This document shows, in pieces, positions 1-8,774 of a DNA stretch of 64,000 nucleotides. Every line of letters begins with the position of its first letter. Within the stretch, counting starts at the first letter, position 1. The notes beneath the pieces are model-generated. The model saw only the letters and a list, made by a program, of their open reading frames with translations, did not search any database and was not told where the DNA came from. The position numbers and the translations under genes are program-made. Origin of the DNA: Membranipora membranacea (taxonomy: Eukaryota; Bryozoa; Gymnolaemata; Cheilostomatida; Membraniporidae); contig OU612065.1 of NCBI GenBank assembly GCA_914767715.1, forward strand, positions 620,001-684,000, written 5' to 3'.

Positions 1-231
1 TCTATTTCATTCCAGTAGTGGAATGTTTTCCGAATAGTGCCGAAAAAAAAAAAGGAAAAGGAAAAGAGAAAAAAAAAGGAAAGCTTGAGACTGAAGATGA
101 GTTAAAATGTTTCAGTAGTGAGGTGGAAATAGATAGGATGACTTTGAGAAGGGAGAAAATAAAAATGTTAAGATAATTTCATTATAGTATTGTGCAGAGG
201 CAAAACTTGTTGCAGAGATAAAAAGATAATG
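1..231 (-). repeat. Probable 3' UTR / tail of the LINE
   Basis: Sequence downstream of the ORF2 stop. It is AT-rich, with purine-rich runs on the plus strand around 43-82 (pyrimidine-rich in LINE sense). No poly-A tail in LINE orientation and no target-site duplication can be seen inside the window, so the element end is not located. Confidence 0.4.
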
Positions 232-3084
232 TTATAATTGAAACAAAAGATATTTGAATACGCCAGATTTAAATGATGTTACTTTGCTCAGTGAGCGTAT
301 TGACAAAGGAAGATTATTAAAAGATGAAGCAATTGCAATGTTTAGTTTATCATTAGGAGGTAAAATAAGAAAATTATCTCGCTTGGGGTATCTTCGATTT
401 CTAGAAAGAAAAAGATCATTAATATAGCTAGGTGTGTTGTTATACATTATTCTGTAGGCATAGAGAGAACTAAAATATACAAGAAGACTAGGAAGTGGCA
501 ATATTTTTAAAGTACGACATAAGAAAAATGTATTTGATAATTGAACTGGATTGTAATGAATATTTGCAATAATTCTTAGCGCAGCTTTCTGATAAACATA
601 AAGTGAATCTAGCTGATATTTTGGACTGATATTCAAGAAAAATTGTATTCCATTAATGATGTGGCAATGTATGAATTGAAAGTAAAACTGTCTGGCTGAT
701 TGTGTGGTCAAAAATGTTCTGCATAATTGTAACAAATTGGTATTTTTTTGTATTTTAGTTTTTATTAATTCAATATGATTATCAAATGACATCGAATCAC
801 TAATTGTAAATCCGAGTAGTTTAGTGGTAGATGATTGTAACAGGGTGGTATTGGAGAATTTTAAATCAAATTTATGTTTTGCATTGCCAAAAACAAGGTA
901 ATGGGATTTTTTTATATTTATTGTCATCCGATTATTATAGCACCATTCTTGGATGACACCCAAGTCACCCCTACAATGTTGCTCCAGAGACTGTGGATCT
1001 TTCTGATGGCATATAAATACAGTATCGTCTGCATACGCATAAGCAGTTGAGGACAGGGGTAAATTTAACATATCATTTATGAACACAAGAAATAAAGTTG
1101 GAGCTAAAATTGAACCCTGTGGGACACCTATGTTAATTGGTTTTTTTTCTGAAGCAATTTGATTATAAAATACATATTGTTGCCGGTCATCAAGAAATGA
1201 TTTTATCAACTTCAATGAGGGACCAATTATTTTATAAGAAGCGAGTTTATTAAACAAGATATCATGGTTTACACAGTCGAAAGCCTTACAGAAGTCCAAG
1301 AACATTCCTATAACACACCTATTTTTTTGCTTTTGGTGGAGCACATCTGACACCACTTTATGTACAGCATCAGAGCAAGAGTAATTACTTCTGAATCCTG
1401 ATTGAAGAGGGTGAATAGCTTTTATGTCAGTCAGGAAAGTCATTAAACATTTATTTATATGTTTTTCAAAAATCTTTGACAATATAGGCAGAATCGATAT
1501 AGGTCTGTAATTTGATGGATCATTCGGATCTCCACCCTTAAAAACAGGGGTTACTCTAGCTGTCTTCCAACATTTGGGGAAATCACCCTCAATAAGAATC
1601 TGATTGAAGATGTCGGTCAATATATAAACGACAAAAGGGAGCGTCTTTTTAAGCATCATAACTGAGATACCATCAGGACCAGTCGATTTCTTATCAGAAA
1701 AAGATTTGAGATATAGGCAAATTGATGCAGGAGTAAATCTTTTAAAGTTAGACAAGAATTTTTCCTGAGAGTTTGTAGGTAGTAGATTATCTCTGATTTC
1801 AGGGGTATTTTTTGAATGATTTTCCTTTTTAAACCCATGACCTAGTATATCAGCGATTGTTGAGAAATGATTGTTCAGGTCTTTGCTGGTAAGAGTTGAA
1901 GAAGAACTAGAAGACTTATTCTTTGTCTTTCCGATGTTGAGGGCGTCCCAAATTGGTTTTGTATTATTATTTGCTGAGTTTTTAACCAAACCAGAAAAAT
2001 ACGTCTTCTTTTTTTTGTTTATAAGATTTGTAACTAAATTTCTCTGCTTTTTGTAATCATCCCAGTTTTGAGAGCGTTTTAGTGAATCCCTTATTTTCAT
2101 TTGTCTAGAGACTTCAATATCAAGCCATGGTGGTAAAACTTCTGTCTTTACAAAACGAACTTTCCTCCTAACATTTAGACTAATTTTCTCCAAAAACAAC
2201 TGATTGAAACTTTCTATCATCTCACTAGATGACCTGAGATATCGAATGATATCCCAATTAACATCTGAAAAAGATCTGCGTAAATTTTCTGGGGTCATTC
2301 TAGAAAAGTCATTGAAGCTTATTTTGAATTTTTTTACACTTGGGACAACACCTATTGTTCTTATGCTATATGTGAGATAGTGATCACTTACAGCTGTTTT
2401 TAATACTGAGGTATGTCGTAAGTTACAATCCTTATTTGTGTAAATATGATCAAGCAGGCTAGATGAATTTTCGCTGACACGTGTTGGCTCATTCACCATT
2501 TTTTTGAAAGAGAATCTGGAGAAAATTGGTAGCCATTTTTTCTTTCTGCTATTTTCCAAGAGATTTACATTAAAGTCACCAAGAATGATGACTTCTTCTG
2601 TGTGCTTGGTGCAACAATCTAGGTAAAGTCTCAAAGAGTCATTCCAAGAAATTAATGAGTTCGGAGGACGATAAATGAAGGAAATTAAGAAAGCATGAGA
2701 TGCTTTATGGCGAATTTTGATGGTAATAGATTCATCAATTATGTGATTGAAATCATTGATTAATTCATATTGAATACCCTGCTTTATATAACATATTATA
2801 CCACCTCCAGGTCGAGGTTTCCTATCTCTTCTTAACATATCATAATATGATGGAATTTGATAAAAAGAATCTGGTTTGTTTCCATCCAGAAAAGTCTCGC
2901 TTAAACCAAAGATTGAAAAATTGTAAGTAGACAATATGTGTCTCACTTCATCAATTTTTGAAGTGATTCCACGAATATTCAAATGGGCAAAAGAAAAACG
3001 ATTTTTGATCACTTTTAAAGTGTCAAAATTAGGTTGAGAAAAATTTGTATTGAAAGGTTGGCCTGTTGTTTGGAGCTTACTCAT
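232..3084 (-). CDS. LINE ORF2: endonuclease and reverse transcriptase
   Basis: Uninterrupted 950-residue ORF of a non-LTR retrotransposon. An apurinic-type endonuclease domain (EEP fold) fills roughly residues 30-245, with HLNIRG, GLSETF, GDFN and SDH motifs. A reverse transcriptase follows at about 480-760, with NYRPIS, QSGFRSNYS, the GVPQGSILAP block and the catalytic YADD near residue 683. A C-terminal thumb-like region completes the protein, and I see no RNase H domain. Known role of the family: nicks target DNA and primes reverse transcription at the nick. The start ATG lies inside the end of ORF1 (ATGAGTAA overlap, 3077-3084), which suggests stop-restart translation. Domain order fits the CR1/L2/Jockey branch; the exact clade needs a tree. 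Both ORFs are open, so the copy is probably young. Confidence 0.93.
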   Translation of the reverse strand: MSKLQTTGQPFNTNFSQPNFDTLKVIKNRFSFAHLNIRGITSKIDEVRHILSTYNFSIFGLSETFLDGNKPDSFYQIPSYYDMLRRDRKPRPGGGIICYIKQGIQYELINDFNHIIDESITIKIRHKASHAFLISFIYRPPNSLISWNDSLRLYLDCCTKHTEEVIILGDFNVNLLENSRKKKWLPIFSRFSFKKMVNEPTRVSENSSSLLDHIYTNKDCNLRHTSVLKTAVSDHYLTYSIRTIGVVPSVKKFKISFNDFSRMTPENLRRSFSDVNWDIIRYLRSSSEMIESFNQLFLEKISLNVRRKVRFVKTEVLPPWLDIEVSRQMKIRDSLKRSQNWDDYKKQRNLVTNLINKKKKTYFSGLVKNSANNNTKPIWDALNIGKTKNKSSSSSSTLTSKDLNNHFSTIADILGHGFKKENHSKNTPEIRDNLLPTNSQEKFLSNFKRFTPASICLYLKSFSDKKSTGPDGISVMMLKKTLPFVVYILTDIFNQILIEGDFPKCWKTARVTPVFKGGDPNDPSNYRPISILPILSKIFEKHINKCLMTFLTDIKAIHPLQSGFRSNYSCSDAVHKVVSDVLHQKQKNRCVIGMFLDFCKAFDCVNHDILFNKLASYKIIGPSLKLIKSFLDDRQQYVFYNQIASEKKPINIGVPQGSILAPTLFLVFINDMLNLPLSSTAYAYADDTVFICHQKDPQSLEQHCRGDLGVIQEWCYNNRMTINIKKSHYLVFGNAKHKFDLKFSNTTLLQSSTTKLLGFTISDSMSFDNHIELIKTKIQKNTNLLQLCRTFLTTQSARQFYFQFIHCHIINGIQFFLNISPKYQLDSLYVYQKAALRIIANIHYNPVQLSNTFFLCRTLKILPLPSLLVYFSSLYAYRIMYNNTPSYINDLFLSRNRRYPKRDNFLILPPNDKLNIAIASSFNNLPLSIRSLSKVTSFKSGVFKYLLFQL

Positions 3085-4426
3085 CTATATGTCTTGTTGT
3101 GTTCCTTTTATCTCCTGGTGTTTTCAATGATAGTATAATATTGTACATTGAAGGGAATTTGATTTTCCCTATCTCCATAGCTTTCTTTGTCTCATTCTCC
3201 GACTGGAACTGGATACTGATGGCACGTAGTGGTCTGTCATCTCTATCCCTCAGTCTCTTGACGCAAAGTGCTCTAAATTCATGGTTGACATCTCTCAAAA
3301 TGTCCTCTTCTCCAAATGCCAATGGCACATTAGGGACAATCAGGATGTTTGTAGGTTTTGCTACAGTGTGCCTCATTGATGATCCACCAAGGAAATTAGT
3401 TTTCCAGCCTTCAATTATACGTGTTCTCTGTGTATCATCTTCAATTTGTATGATAAACTTACACCTATCCGGGTATTCTCTACTAAATTGATATTTGTTT
3501 ATAATTGTAATATCCATTGGTCCAAAAACTTTGCACAAGTGCAATCTTATTTCATCTTTTTCTATTTCTTGCGGTCGTGCCAAGTTATGAAGAACAATAC
3601 ATTTCTTCCAGTTGAAGATAGATGTTGTTTTATTTTGGTTGTTATATTTCGTTTGTTCTCTCCGCCATTGGATTGGCTCATCTTTTTTTTCGGTGTTGCT
3701 CCTGTTGTTCTGGTGTACGATATTACGTTTGAGCACATCAGAGGCGAGGACTTTATGATTTTTCAACTCATCTGTCATGCTCTTCATCTCTGTAGAGAGG
3801 ACTTTTATGTCCTCTCCTAAACATGACATTTTTTTTTCTATGTTTATGGTGTTATCACTGTATTTCCCTTCTAAGAGTTCCAATGTTTTTCGCAAGTATG
3901 CGACATCACTCGTTAAGGTTTTGACTTGGAGTGCCAGGTACTTACAATTAGTACACTCCGATGTAGTCATTGTTGGTGCTTGATGAGATGATTTACTAAA
4001 GGTACAAATACCAGTGTCTGAGGTACTATTACCAATATCAAAGTTTTTGTTGATGATACCCTTCAATGGCGATCTACTTCTTGACTTGCTGCTTTCTAGC
4101 TCGTCCAATGCGTCAACGTACTCCTGCTCAAAATCTACCCAGGTACATTGTACTCCTGCCTTGTTCAAATATCGCTCAGCATTTTCAAGGGTGCGAAAAC
4201 CCTTGAATGATGCGCCACTGACTTTATTCACTGAGTCGTTACATTTAAGCCAGTTTTTAAAAATACCTGTTGTCTTTCCTGTGGCAACAGCATAGAATGC
4301 GTATCCTTTCTTCTTCTTAGTATCACTCATGTAAGGTGTTGTTATTGTCAAATTTTGGTTATTTATGAGAAAATTCTGAAGAGAACTTTTCACACCCAAC
4401 TGTCTAGCATCCAAATTGTGTGTCAA
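3077..4426 (-). CDS. LINE ORF1: RNase H1-type hybrid-binding domain, coiled coil, RRM-like C-terminus
   Basis: 449-residue ORF1 of the same LINE. Residues about 42-91 read YAFYAVATGKTTGIF, then W, GASFKGF and a YLNKAG end. This is the pattern of the RNase H1 N-terminal / Cauli_VI domain that binds RNA-DNA hybrids (YAV..G...GIY..W, V.G..GA.YK.F.T). Residues about 165-235 look like a coiled coil (YLRKTLELLEGKYSDN onward), fitting ORF1 trimerisation. Residues about 275-440 resemble one or two RRM-like folds (KCIVLHNL, KFIIQIED, NILIVPNV). Expected role: RNA chaperone and coat of the retrotransposon RNP. The first-domain call is by motif reading only. The LINE 5' end is not defined; it probably lies between 4427 and 4600. 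Confidence 0.85.
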   Translation of the reverse strand: MTHNLDARQLGVKSSLQNFLINNQNLTITTPYMSDTKKKKGYAFYAVATGKTTGIFKNWLKCNDSVNKVSGASFKGFRTLENAERYLNKAGVQCTWVDFEQEYVDALDELESSKSRSRSPLKGIINKNFDIGNSTSDTGICTFSKSSHQAPTMTTSECTNCKYLALQVKTLTSDVAYLRKTLELLEGKYSDNTINIEKKMSCLGEDIKVLSTEMKSMTDELKNHKVLASDVLKRNIVHQNNRSNTEKKDEPIQWRREQTKYNNQNKTTSIFNWKKCIVLHNLARPQEIEKDEIRLHLCKVFGPMDITIINKYQFSREYPDRCKFIIQIEDDTQRTRIIEGWKTNFLGGSSMRHTVAKPTNILIVPNVPLAFGEEDILRDVNHEFRALCVKRLRDRDDRPLRAISIQFQSENETKKAMEIGKIKFPSMYNIILSLKTPGDKRNTTRHIDE

Positions 4427-4725
4427 TTAAAAACTACGCCTGTTGTTTGCAATTTAATAATTCGCTCTGGTCTCTTATGAAGTGAACACTCATCAGTCTA
4501 TGTTAACAGTGAGAAGGAAATGGCACATAATTGAATTAGAATAATTGAATTCACATTAATTCGTGACGATGATGGTGAATGATTAAAATTCTCTGATGCA
4601 GTATTTAGGGTCCTTTAAGGCGCAGCCGGTGTTAGCCTCAAATGCTATGACTACTACTCAGAGTCTAATGAAATAGCTCAACATTTTCCTATGATTAGTT
4701 TAATTGTGTACTACATAGAACTGAC

Positions 4726-4997
4726 CTGTTGAGGTTAACATCAGCCCCTGATTTCTGAGCATCGAGTAGCTGATTTATAATATCGGAGATACATAACATC
4801 ATCAGCTCCTCTTTAGAGGCCTGCGTGTCTAAAAAACATGGCATACAGATATCATCAGTTATAGATTCGTCACAGTGCGGGAGATCACGTAATGGTTGGA
4901 CTTCTATACCGTCACAGGCGATACAGGAAACAATCAATTACAAAGTACACACTACATACATTATGGACAACTTACTCTTCTTATTGTTTTTCACCAT
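4726..4997 (-). CDS. ELP3: Elongator acetyltransferase ELP3, first two coding exons (partial)
   Basis: Exon 1 runs from 4997 down to 4976 (ATG then VKNNKK, phase 1, donor GTAAGT). Exon 2 runs 4828-4726, with acceptor TTTTTTAG and donor AG|GTCAGT. Joined they read MVKNNKKNTQ, then ASKEELMMLCISDIINQLL, then DAQKSGADVNLN. This matches the ELP3 N-terminus, whose human form has AELMMLTIGDVIKQLIEAH and GKDIDLN. ELP3 is the radical-SAM / GNAT-like catalytic subunit of Elongator, which modifies wobble uridines of tRNAs. The SAM and GNAT domains are not in the window. The next exon must lie left of position 1, placing the LINE at 232-4426 inside an ELP3 intron in the same orientation. If no further exons exist there, this is a truncated copy. 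Confidence 0.78.
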
Positions 4998-6200
4998 GGT
5001 GTAAACAGCTATACGCTTTTACTTTGATAATCAACAGAACTGCTCTTGACTGATTCATATGTCGATAATCTACAATAGAATACATTACATGTAATCGAAA
5101 TAACTAATTTCTGTAACTCATTTCTGTCACACATTGATGTAATGGCTAAATAGCTCATGACAATTTATAGTTTTCACACTTGCTGATTTGTCGGGTCTGA
5201 TTGGCCCTTGACCAATAGCCAATATGGACTCAGCATCATGAGAACATGTTTGGTTCTAACCATAATGTGAACTGTGTGAGGTCAATACTCACATGCTAGG
5301 CCCTAAAGAACAGACTGACAGATTTTCTGTATGTTGTATTTACAGTTAATAATTTTATGCTTTTATTTCACATTCCAATTTTTACCAAAATAACCGAAGT
5401 CCTATTTTTTGCAGAACTGTTATTAGCTGATGCATTATGGACCATATTGCTCTCTATGCCGCACTTTTGTAAGCTTAATGGGATATAATCAACCAATCGT
5501 GTATGATAATATATCGAATTTCACCTAGTTTATCTACAGTCGAAGTCGATCCAATCTACTGAAAAAGGCAAGATCATCAACACTCACTCATCACTCATCT
5601 CGAATCCACTGCCCCTTCCTTGTGTGAAAACCCAACGCCAACAAAGGAAAATGTGGAAGACCTTCCCGATGTCCAGTCTCTGCTCAAGTTATACATTTTT
5701 AAGTCATAAAATTGATAAATCGGTAAGGTGCAAGATCAAAATTGCCCCAACACTCAACACTGATGTTAGGATTACTTCAACTTTGTGGGAGAGAGAGATG
5801 ACACAAGTAGGGGTGAGGCAACCTCGGATGGATTTTGGATCTGTCCATAATTTGAACCTCGGATCGGACCCAGATCACGAGTAAAACGGTTTAATTTACC
5901 AGAGGGGACAATCATTCATCTCACAAGAGAGCACAGAAAAATAACGTTCTAACTCATATGAGATGCTAGCGATTACACTTCTAGTCTGAGGCTGCAATTG
6001 TCCAACCGATTCATAACTCGCCCAGTAACAATAACAGCAAGTCAAGATGTCACAATTCAGCAGAAAAAAACACTTCCATCAAGTCCAAACAGCATCACCA
6101 TTTTTATGAGATAGGCCTACTGAGTCACGTGACATCCAATGTTTCGATTAACCACTTAAGGTCCAATTGAATTGCTGTGTAAACTTCTGTATTGTTTCAA
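4998..6200. other. ELP3 upstream region, no gene recognised
   Basis: AT-rich sequence upstream of the ELP3 start, expected to hold its promoter and 5' UTR. I see no convincing TATA box. A diverged dispersed repeat lies at 5620-5740 and is listed separately. Nothing else is supported. Confidence 0.4.
5620..5740 (+). repeat. Dispersed repeat, copy 1
   Basis: About 120 bp, from GAAAACCCAACGCCA through TGTCCAGTCTCTGCT to GTGCAAGATCAA. It recurs in the same order at 11105-11245, with about 80-85% identity by eye. It is the source of an open frame at 5624-5884 that has no protein features. Confidence 0.65.
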
Positions 6201-6450
6201 GTGAGACAATAGTGATGCTTAGTAGTCAGTCAATCAGGAGTGATCTTATGATCCAGGTTTAATTCCGGCCGCGCCGATTGTCATTTCTGATTTGGCACTG
6301 GCGAGTTAATCATCCTAGCCAGGTCTTTTGGGATCAGGTCTTCTGTGTGCTTGCACGTAGTATAAAGATCCCTCTGCCTTTACGTTAAAGGAATAGCCGG
6401 CAATGGCGGGCAAAGGTATATGATATGCAAATCATACTCATATACTAGTT
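6195..6450 (+). repeat. Degenerate tRNA-derived SINE (possible)
   Basis: Contains a B-box-like GGTTTAATTCC at about 6258, preceded by an A-box-like TGCTTAGTAGTCAG. It is followed by a GC-richer tail with TAGCCGGCAATGGCGGGC. The order fits a tRNA-derived SINE body, but both boxes are degraded and no second copy was found. Confidence 0.35.
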
Positions 6451-7309
6451 ATGGCCTATTCAAGGATTTTTTTAGCACCTACCTACTACCTGGTGTATGT
6501 CCACCTTCTTTGTGTGTACCATTAAAGCATGGAATAACCTAGGCCCCGAGGATGGTCTTATCTGACCTCCTGGCTAGCCACCCCATGCCCAACAATGGTA
6601 TACCCAGTATCCTGACCTCGGACTGAAATACAGACTAACAGAGTGTCACATTACCAAAGCCTCAACCCTATGAAGCGGTGATCACGTCAGCAAGTACCAA
6701 GTAAGTATCATGATCTTCGGGTACAAGAATGTTTCACAAAAATGTGTGTGTGTGTGCATACAGAAAACACCGGTGGCCTAACTCTCCCATAATCATGACC
6801 TCTCTCTCTAAAGCATACGATGAAATCACGGAAGACAGGGAAAACGCTACAATGACCACCAGAGCAGCCGCCAGAGGTGAACCTTACTCTGTGGCCACAA
6901 ACAAAAGTATTTACCACGCTAGTTTCCTGCCTCGGACAATCCGTGAGATGAGAGGGCAGAAAACCGCCCAACCCTAAAAAGCGCCATGCTGTTAAAACCA
7001 CATTCCCTGGTCTAAACCCTGGTCCTAACATTTAGAGGCATCCCTAGACCGATTTCTTCGACAAATCAATAGGATGTGCTACCTCATCTGAGGTAAGGAA
7101 ACTGAGGTAAGGAATCACCACTCCGGGTCAATTTATCAATCATCTCAGGTTAGCAGAACAAAGTTGGGTACTGGTTAGATTTCCTAACATGAGGGAAGGA
7201 GAAAGGGGTTGCAAGCAATATGGGAAGAAGGTATGTAGCTATTTAGTACACAGTGGATATGTGTCAACAAGGACTCCTTGGTGTCAATAGCATAGGCCTA
7301 CCTATGGAT
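6450..7309. other. No host gene; decayed repeat DNA
   Basis: Overlapping short frames at 6708-7031 on both strands show no recognisable domain. The plus-strand frame ends with an SFLPRTIREM-like string that resembles the C-terminus of LINE reverse transcriptases. That is suggestive only. Mobile-element remnants are likely. Confidence 0.35.
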
Positions 7310-7430
7310 GGAGTCAATCATAGGCATCTGGAGTTACAAGCATGTCCAGTATCAACCACCCCCTTTCCCAGGGAAAGGGGGTGGTTGATACTGGACATGC
7401 TTGTAACTCCAGATGCCTATGGAGTCAATC
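7310..7430. mobile_element. Perfect hairpin element, 101 bp, with 10-bp target duplication
   Basis: Positions 7320-7420 form one almost perfect palindrome starting ATAGGCATCTGG and ending CCAGATGCCTAT. It is flanked on both sides by GGAGTCAATC (7310-7319 and 7421-7430). Because the element is palindromic the exact TSD length is ambiguous (10 or 11 bp). A TSD of about 9-11 bp fits Mutator-like transposition. It has no coding capacity. Confidence 0.85.
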
Positions 7431-7941
7431 CAGTACATAGCATAGCCAAGTACAAGGTTGAAATCTGATGATGATCATCAATTATTCTAAACCACAATAT
7501 GAGAGCTCCAACACATTGATATGTATTATCTGTATGATCCTAAGCCTTTCTATCTAAGAAAAATTAATGCTTAACTCATCAATGGTTCGATCAAGGAGCC
7601 CTTGGGTTGAGTTAATAATTGAAAATAATAATAATGTGTGATGAAAATTTAGGAAAGTGCATAACACTCAGTATGATATTCCATGATTAATCATAATAAA
7701 AAAAATCTATTTGAGAATAACCTTATCATGATTTAATTTATCATAAATACCAATAACAATATCCATATCGATTAATTATTGGTTCTTTGAAATTTATCCA
7801 ATATTGGAATAAAAAATATGAATATACAAAGCTAAAGCCATTATGAGGGGTCAAGGTCATTAAAAAAACTAGATAAACTTGTTTCCAATAATAATATTGA
7901 ATATTATTTCTAATTTCCAATCTTGTGATTATTCATTGCAG

Positions 7942-7993
7942 GTGGTGGGCTAGCCTGTCTTGACAATCTCATCAAGACAGGCTAGTGGTGGGC
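7942..7993. mobile_element. 34-bp hairpin element with 9-bp target duplication
   Basis: The element is 7951-7984: arm TAGCCTGTCTTGA, 8-nt loop CAATCTCA, and the exact inverse arm. The 9-bp direct duplication GTGGTGGGC flanks it at 7942-7950 and 7985-7993. Its end TAGCCTG is shared with the 50-bp element at 33084-33133, and a half copy of the arm lies at 63615-63627. It is far shorter than a normal MITE. Confidence 0.8.
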
Positions 7994-8084
7994 TTGGTTG
8001 CGTATAAGTACCACAATCCCATGCTTTGTTGGCTTTTTCAAAAGGAATTATTATTAATTAGGACTGGACTGGCATGGCATAGTG

Positions 8085-8150
8085 ATAGGCATCTGGAGTT
8101 ACAAGCATGTCCAGTTGATACTGGACATGCTTGTAACTCCAGATGCCTAT
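8085..8150. mobile_element. 66-bp hairpin related to the 7320-7420 element
   Basis: Arms of 31 bp starting ATAGGCATCTGG, separated by a 4-nt loop. The arms are identical to the outer 31 bp of the 7320-7420 hairpin, so this is an internally shortened relative. It abuts the fold-back element starting at 8155. No clean target duplication is visible, perhaps because of the adjacent insertion. Confidence 0.8.
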
Positions 8151-8154
8151 GTGG

Positions 8155-8596
8155 CATGGGCCCCTGGGACTTACATGTCTTTACTTTGCCAATGTCCACT
8201 ATCAACCACCCAAAAAACACATAGTTTATTAGAAACTTAAAAATTAATGAATATAATTTAGAACTCATATATGAGTGTAAAAAGAACCAATTTAGTGAAA
8301 TAAAAAAAAAGTACAATAATCATGTGGGGATGTCAATACTCATGCAGCCATTTCAGCCTACTCAGATTTTGTGGAACAATATCTTTTTTCTCTGGTCCAT
8401 TAAGTCAGCTCTGTTTGTGCTAGAAACTTCAAACCTGAAGCAAATGAAAGAGGAAGGAGGAGTGAGTTAGTGTGAGAGATTTCAAGGTAGGTTGTAAAAA
8501 AAAGTTTTTTTTTGTGTCTTACCCTGTTTGGTGTTTTTTGGGTGGTTGATAGTGGACATTGGCAAGGTAAAGACATGTAAGTCCCAGGGGCCCATG
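8155..8596. mobile_element. hAT-like fold-back element (CATGGGCCCC family), shortened copy
   Basis: Begins CATGGGCCCCTGGGAC and ends with its inverse near 8596. The arms carry the family-specific blocks ATGTCTTTACTTTGCC and CAACCACCC. It is the same family as the elements at 8783-10340, 30721-31462 and 39635-40002. The flanks do not give a clear 8-bp duplication here. Confidence 0.75.
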
Positions 8597-8614
8597 AATG
8601 GATGTGCTTTGAAC

Positions 8615-8732
8615 CATGGGCCCCTAGGACTTACATGCCTTTACTTTGTCAATCCAATGTCCAGTATCAACCAACCCAAAATATACTCTGGACATTGGCA
8701 AAAGTAAAGGCATGTAAGGCCCAGTGGCCCAT
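8615..8732. mobile_element. Short fold-back copy of the CATGGGCCCC family
   Basis: About 118 bp made only of the two family ends facing each other, from CATGGGCCCCTAGGAC to the inverse ending GGCCCAT. The arms differ at several positions, so it is an older copy than its neighbours. No convincing target duplication. Confidence 0.7.
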
Positions 8733-8774
8733 TTGAGCACCTGGATGGATGGAATGATATGGATATTGTAGTAG

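Noticed and set aside
3066-4295. Several plus-strand frames opposite the LINE
   Set aside because: Antisense shadows of ORF1 without domains or start context.
6708-7031. Overlapping frames on both strands as genes
   Set aside because: No domain, no splice partners, embedded in repeat DNA. The LINE-like ending on the plus strand is too short to call.
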